NCBI GenBank assembly: GCA_937927525.1
Contig: CALBDR010000292.1
Coordinates: 1 to 5,957, forward strand
Direction of reading: 5' to 3'
Length of the DNA: 5,957 nt
From: an uncultured Candidatus Melainabacteria bacterium
GTDB lineage: Bacteria > Cyanobacteriota > Vampirovibrionia > LMEP-6097
Of the stretch, positions 5,418-5,957 are shown piece after piece. Below the pieces are notes generated by a model. That model made no database searches and had not been told where the DNA came from. It was given only the letters and a program-made list of their open reading frames with translations. Numbering within the stretch: the stretch's first letter is position 1; every line of letters begins with the position of its first letter. The position numbers and the translations under genes are program-made.

Positions 5418-5957
5418 TTAAGCAGCTTCTAAAGCTAATTTTCTTTTGTTTTTGTGGTTCCAAGCTTTTGCACCAAATGCTTTAATCTTTAATTCAGCTC
5501 CAGCTTTTCCTGGAACCGGTCCTTTAACTAAAAGAACTCTCTTTTCAGCATCATAAGACACAATTTTAACTTTTTCAATAGTTATTACTTCATTACCAAG
5601 CATAGTAGGCATTCTCTTACCTGGCAGAACTCTACTAGGAGTGGTACCTGCACCTAAAGAACCGATCTGTCTTTTAGATTTAGAACCGTGTGATCTTCTA
5701 CCGATGTGACCATTATGTGCTTTAACAAAACCTTGGAAACCTTTACCTACAGAAACACCAGTGATATTTACTTTCTCAAGATCTTTAAAGAATTCTTCAG
5801 TATTCACTTCATCACCGATAGCCATATCAGCAGATTCTTCAGTTCTGAATTCGATTAATTTTTTAAAAAGCTTAGTTCCATTTTTTTTAAATTTACCAAT
5901 TTCTGGTTTATTTAAAAGTTTTTCTTTTGTTTCAAATGCTCCGATTTGAACTGATTT
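5418..5957 (-). CDS. rplC: Large-subunit ribosomal protein L3 (partial, N-terminus beyond window)
   Basis: The frame is open to the right edge and gives 179 C-terminal residues. By comparison with the usual length near 210, about 45-50 N-terminal residues are missing. Recognisable L3 features are NKPEIGKFKKNG near the edge, VNITGVSVGKGFQGFVKAHN, HGSKSKRQIGSLGAGTTPSRV, GKRMPTMLGNE and LLVKGPVPG, followed by a basic C-terminal extension of about 15 residues. L3 binds 23S rRNA and helps start assembly of the 50S subunit near the peptidyl-transferase centre. The ATG at 5825-5823 is an internal methionine, not the start: clear L3 sequence continues upstream of it in frame. The position of the glutamine methylated in E. 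coli L3 (within GQNQTPG) reads GAGTTPS here. rplD, the usual next gene of the S10 operon, is absent. Base composition is visibly less AT-rich than in the secretion operon. Confidence 0.96.
   Translation of the reverse strand, partial: KSVQIGAFETKEKLLNKPEIGKFKKNGTKLFKKLIEFRTEESADMAIGDEVNTEEFFKDLEKVNITGVSVGKGFQGFVKAHNGHIGRRSHGSKSKRQIGSLGAGTTPSRVLPGKRMPTMLGNEVITIEKVKIVSYDAEKRVLLVKGPVPGKAGAELKIKAFGAKAWNHKNKRKLALEAA

Noticed and set aside
5404..5463. Upstream ATG at 5463 as start of the lipoprotein gene
   Set aside because: It would place 19 residues inside rplC ahead of a complete signal peptide; ATG 5406 gives a standard lipoprotein N-terminus.
5823..5825. ATG 5825 as the start of rplC
   Set aside because: L3 sequence continues in frame upstream of it to the window edge, so it is an internal methionine.
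5761..5949. 62-codon plus-strand ORF
   Set aside because: Antisense to rplC, which is conserved throughout this stretch.
1..5957. tRNA, rRNA, CRISPR array, insertion sequence, integrase or attachment-site signals
   Set aside because: I looked for cloverleaf-like segments, spaced direct repeats, transposase motifs and long terminal repeats and found none; nearly all of the window is coding on the minus strand.

Overview
The window is AT-rich (roughly 27-30% G+C by eye) and every supported gene lies on the minus strand, so transcription runs right to left. TAA, TAG and TGA all act as stops, so the code looks standard. The organism cannot be named from the sequence. It is a low-GC bacterium whose L3 protein does not read like that of Escherichia/Pseudomonas-type proteobacteria or of typical Firmicutes. 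Whether it has one or two membranes is not settled.

Right end (5418-5957): the 3' part of rplC (ribosomal protein L3), cut by the window edge. The next gene is not rplD, as expected in an S10 operon. Eleven bases after the rplC stop begins an ABC-transporter substrate-binding lipoprotein of the SsuA/TauA/NMT1 type (4495-5406), with no permease or ATPase gene visible. A near-ideal intrinsic terminator hairpin (arms 5353-5364 and 5378-5389, U-tract from the A-run at 5348-5355) lies inside its signal-peptide codons, so the end of the rplC transcript and the start of the lipoprotein gene share the same DNA.

Middle and left (1-4437): a tightly packed, overlapping five-gene operon that looks like a divergent type IV secretion/conjugation module. 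In transcription order it holds: (1) a short DUF1385/YqhQ-like membrane protein with HAAEHK and CGT motifs and the family's characteristic C-terminus; (2) a 138-residue membrane protein with three hydrophobic segments; (3) a 648-residue VirB4/TraC-type ATPase whose N-terminus looks like a fused VirB3/PrgI-type membrane module; (4) a 180-residue single-pass protein with VirB8/TraE-like layout; (5) a polytopic protein with a signal peptide and VirB6/TrbL-like layout, open at the left edge. Adjacent genes overlap by 29, 8, 7 and 8 bases, so translation is probably coupled.

The ATPase would energise assembly of, or transport through, a membrane channel built from the VirB6-, VirB8- and VirB3-like parts. 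The most unusual points are the DUF1385 protein at the head of this operon, the terminator buried in a signal peptide, and the loss of the normal rplC-rplD junction. No relaxase, coupling protein, integrase, attachment site, tRNA, rRNA or CRISPR array is visible.
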